Shown piece after piece: positions 34,520-36,014 of a stretch of 36,014 bases of DNA; within the stretch, counting starts at the first letter, position 1; every line of letters starts with the position of its first letter. The notes under the pieces are model-generated. The model did not search any database. It was not told where the DNA came from and saw only the letters and a list, made by a program, of their open reading frames with translations. The stretch covers positions 1-36,014 of the forward strand of contig CACHVW010000007.1 of NCBI GenBank assembly GCA_902583415.1, written 5' to 3'. The position numbers and the translations under genes are program-made. This DNA is from an uncultured SAR116 cluster alpha proteobacterium (GTDB taxonomy: Bacteria > Pseudomonadota > Alphaproteobacteria > Puniceispirillales > Marisalimonadaceae).

Positions 34520-35266
34520 ATGACAGAAAATAAAGGAAAAGTTGCTATAGTCACTGGTGCTGCTAAAAATATTGGCAGAGCAACTTGTGATAGTCTTTCG
34601 AAGTTAGGCTTTAATGTTTTAGTCCATGCAAACTCTGACAAAGAGGGTGCTATGGAAACACTAGAAATTGTAAAAAAAAATGGAGTTAATGCTGACATTT
34701 TCATTGGTGACTTAACAAACGAAGATACATCACATCATCTTGTAGATGCTGGATCAAAATTAGGTAATGTTTCAATTTTAGTAAATAATGCATCACAAAG
34801 AGAGTTCAATAAATTTGACGATATGTCATTTGATCAATGGAGATTTGTATTATCTATTAATCTAGATGCATTATTTCATACTTGTAAGGCAGTAATTCCA
34901 CAAATGAAAAAAAATAATTGGGGAAGAATTGTAAATCTTGGAGGATTGTCAGCACATATCAGTGCAATAGGAAGAGCCCATGTTATAACATCAAAGTCAG
35001 CAGTAGTTGGTTTTTCAAGAGCTTTAGCAATGGAATACGCTGAGGTAGGTATTACTGTTAATACAGTTGTGCCAGGGTTGATTGATACCGTTAGAGGTGC
35101 TTCTGCAGGAAGAAGCCTTGTACATCCATCTCATTCAAATCCTCCTATTGGAAGAAAAGGTTATCCTGTTGAAGTAGCTACTATGATTTCTAATTTATGT
35201 GGTCCTAATTCTGATTTTATAACTGGACAAACAATTCATGTTAATGGTGGAAGTTATTTTCCGTAA
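34520..35266 (+). CDS. Atypical SDR lacking the catalytic tyrosine
   Basis: A 248-residue SDR-fold protein. The cofactor loop TGAAKNIG (12-19), LVNNAS (87-92) and INLDALF (113-119) are normal, and S144 and K159 of the catalytic set are present. The position of the essential Tyr is V155 (HVITSK), with a histidine next to it at H154. The closing SDFITGQTIHVNGG is typical of the family. AGGGAA at 34505-34510 or close to it supports the ATG. It shares a divergent control region with the ComDE-like operon and is followed 11 bases later by an EamA transporter gene. Its reaction, if redox, must use another proton donor, perhaps H154. Confidence 0.83.
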   Translation: MTENKGKVAIVTGAAKNIGRATCDSLSKLGFNVLVHANSDKEGAMETLEIVKKNGVNADIFIGDLTNEDTSHHLVDAGSKLGNVSILVNNASQREFNKFDDMSFDQWRFVLSINLDALFHTCKAVIPQMKKNNWGRIVNLGGLSAHISAIGRAHVITSKSAVVGFSRALAMEYAEVGITVNTVVPGLIDTVRGASAGRSLVHPSHSNPPIGRKGYPVEVATMISNLCGPNSDFITGQTIHVNGGSYFP

Positions 35267-35277
35267 AATATTAAACA

Positions 35278-36014
35278 ATGAATAATATAAAAAATAGACC
35301 AGTTGACTTTCTAGCTGCATCTTTTTTAATAATATTTTCAATTTTATTGGGCTTAAACCAAGTTATGGTTAAGTTAGTTAACGAAGGTATGCATCCAGTT
35401 TTTCAGGTAGCCTTACGATCCACTTTTGCAATCTTTCCAATTTTAATTTATTGCTACATTTTAAAAAAGAAAATTATCATTAACAACGGTAGTTTAATAC
35501 CTGGCATTATTGCAGGGATATTATTTGCAATAGAGTTTATTTTTTTGTTTACAGCCTTAGACTACTCAACAGTCACACGCGTATCGTTAATTTTTTATAC
35601 AATGCCTGTGTGGCTTACTTTAGCTGCACATTTTTTAATAGAAAATGATAAACTCAATTTAAACAAAATATTAGGTTTAATAATTGCATTAGTAGGATTA
35701 TTTCTAGCTGTTTATGAACCAACTACTGGTTATGATACATCACAATTCTATGGAGATGCATATTCATTATTGGCAAGTATATGCTGGGCAACAATAGCGA
35801 TAATGCTGAAAACCACGCGTCTTTCAAACGCAACACCTGAAACACAACTATTATATCAATTAGTTGTTTCTGGAATTATTTTATTACCTTTATCAATGCA
35901 GTTAAATGATTACGTTAGAAATATCGATCTAGATTTAATATTAATTTTTTCTTTTCAAGTAATTGTAATTATGTGTATGGGGTTTATTGGATGGTTATGG
36001 ATAATGTCAAGATA
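35278..36014 (+). CDS. EamA/DMT-family transporter (partial, cut by the window end)
   Basis: ATG at 35278 opens a frame that stays open to the window end, 245 residues so far. It begins MNNIKNRPVDFLAASFLIIF and shows at least seven hydrophobic segments with the EamA pattern: LGLNQVMVKLVNEGMHPVFQ in the first helix pair, FTALDYSTVTRVSLIFYTMP and a WLTLAAHFLIEND loop closing repeat one, then YSLLASICWATIAIMLK opening repeat two. No stop codon lies in the window, so the C-terminal helices are missing. It starts 11 bases after the atypical SDR and is probably co-transcribed with it; no clear Shine-Dalgarno sequence is seen. DMT proteins usually export small metabolites, so it might move a substrate or by-product of the neighbouring sulfonate-like cluster. 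Confidence 0.85.
   Translation, partial: MNNIKNRPVDFLAASFLIIFSILLGLNQVMVKLVNEGMHPVFQVALRSTFAIFPILIYCYILKKKIIINNGSLIPGIIAGILFAIEFIFLFTALDYSTVTRVSLIFYTMPVWLTLAAHFLIENDKLNLNKILGLIIALVGLFLAVYEPTTGYDTSQFYGDAYSLLASICWATIAIMLKTTRLSNATPETQLLYQLVVSGIILLPLSMQLNDYVRNIDLDLILIFSFQVIVIMCMGFIGWLWIMSR

Noticed and set aside
1-36014. Genomic island or prophage
   Set aside because: No integrase, transposase, tRNA boundary, direct repeats or shift in composition is visible; the genes are ordinary metabolic ones with uniform AT-rich codon use.

Overview
This window is tightly packed, strongly AT-rich bacterial chromosome (about two thirds A+T by eye), with short intergenic gaps and many A/T-ending codons. I find no tRNA, rRNA, CRISPR array, insertion sequence or phage gene. 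The protein types (XylD-like xylonate dehydratase, fused 5-oxoprolinase, glutaryl-CoA dehydrogenase, a cyclase-TolB-TPR protein of rhizobial type, stand-alone IspZ/YciB, an Entner-Doudoroff operon) suggest an alphaproteobacterium. Base composition and compactness fit a streamlined oceanic heterotroph (AT-rich Rhodospirillales-, SAR116- or HIMB59-like). This placement is an inference and needs a marker-gene phylogeny.

Layout. (1) 1-7616: sugar-acid and hydroxyacid catabolism. It holds the tail of a D-2-hydroxyacid dehydrogenase, a minus-strand xylD-ltnD pair, a divergent plus-strand operon (UxaA-family dehydratase, 2-keto-3-deoxy-sugar-acid dehydrogenase, FAH-family diketo-acid hydrolase), a cysteine-dioxygenase-family thiol dioxygenase and a KDPG aldolase. 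(2) 7711-12309: D-erythronate dehydrogenase-like protein followed by a fused HyuA-HyuB 5-oxoprolinase. (3) 12317-17535, minus strand: class III cyclase/TolB/TPR protein, an interrupted small ORF (plus strand), then an operon TauD dioxygenase, cupin, HCCA-isomerase-like DsbA protein, glutaryl-CoA dehydrogenase. (4) 17667-24744, plus strand: amidohydrolase, luciferase-like monooxygenase, an envelope trio (DUF3833 lipoprotein, exported chalcone-isomerase-like protein, IspZ/YciB), an enolase-superfamily enzyme, an Asp-nucleophile alpha/beta hydrolase and an EamA transporter. (5) 24771-30370: HIT protein, HyuC/AllC-type amidohydrolase and the minus-strand zwf-pgl-edd operon. (6) 30497-36014: a YihU-like sulfolactaldehyde reductase homologue, a minus-strand operon with a split ComDE-like TPP decarboxylase, a Gfo/Idh oxidoreductase and an atypical SDR, then a divergent second atypical SDR and a cut-off EamA transporter.

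How the genes work together. Most genes oxidise, dehydrate or cleave small polyhydroxy acids to pyruvate-level intermediates without phosphorylation. The zwf-pgl-edd operon plus the distant eda supply the Entner-Doudoroff route for glucose 6-phosphate. The last 5 kb is the most interesting part. A reductase with the PVGR signature of sulfolactaldehyde reductase lies beside a decarboxylase of the sulfopyruvate/phosphonopyruvate type and two SDRs that lack the canonical catalytic tyrosine. Together they suggest a C3-sulfonate (or related) pathway of unusual composition. The window contains no recognisable DNA-binding regulator and no classical solute uptake system.
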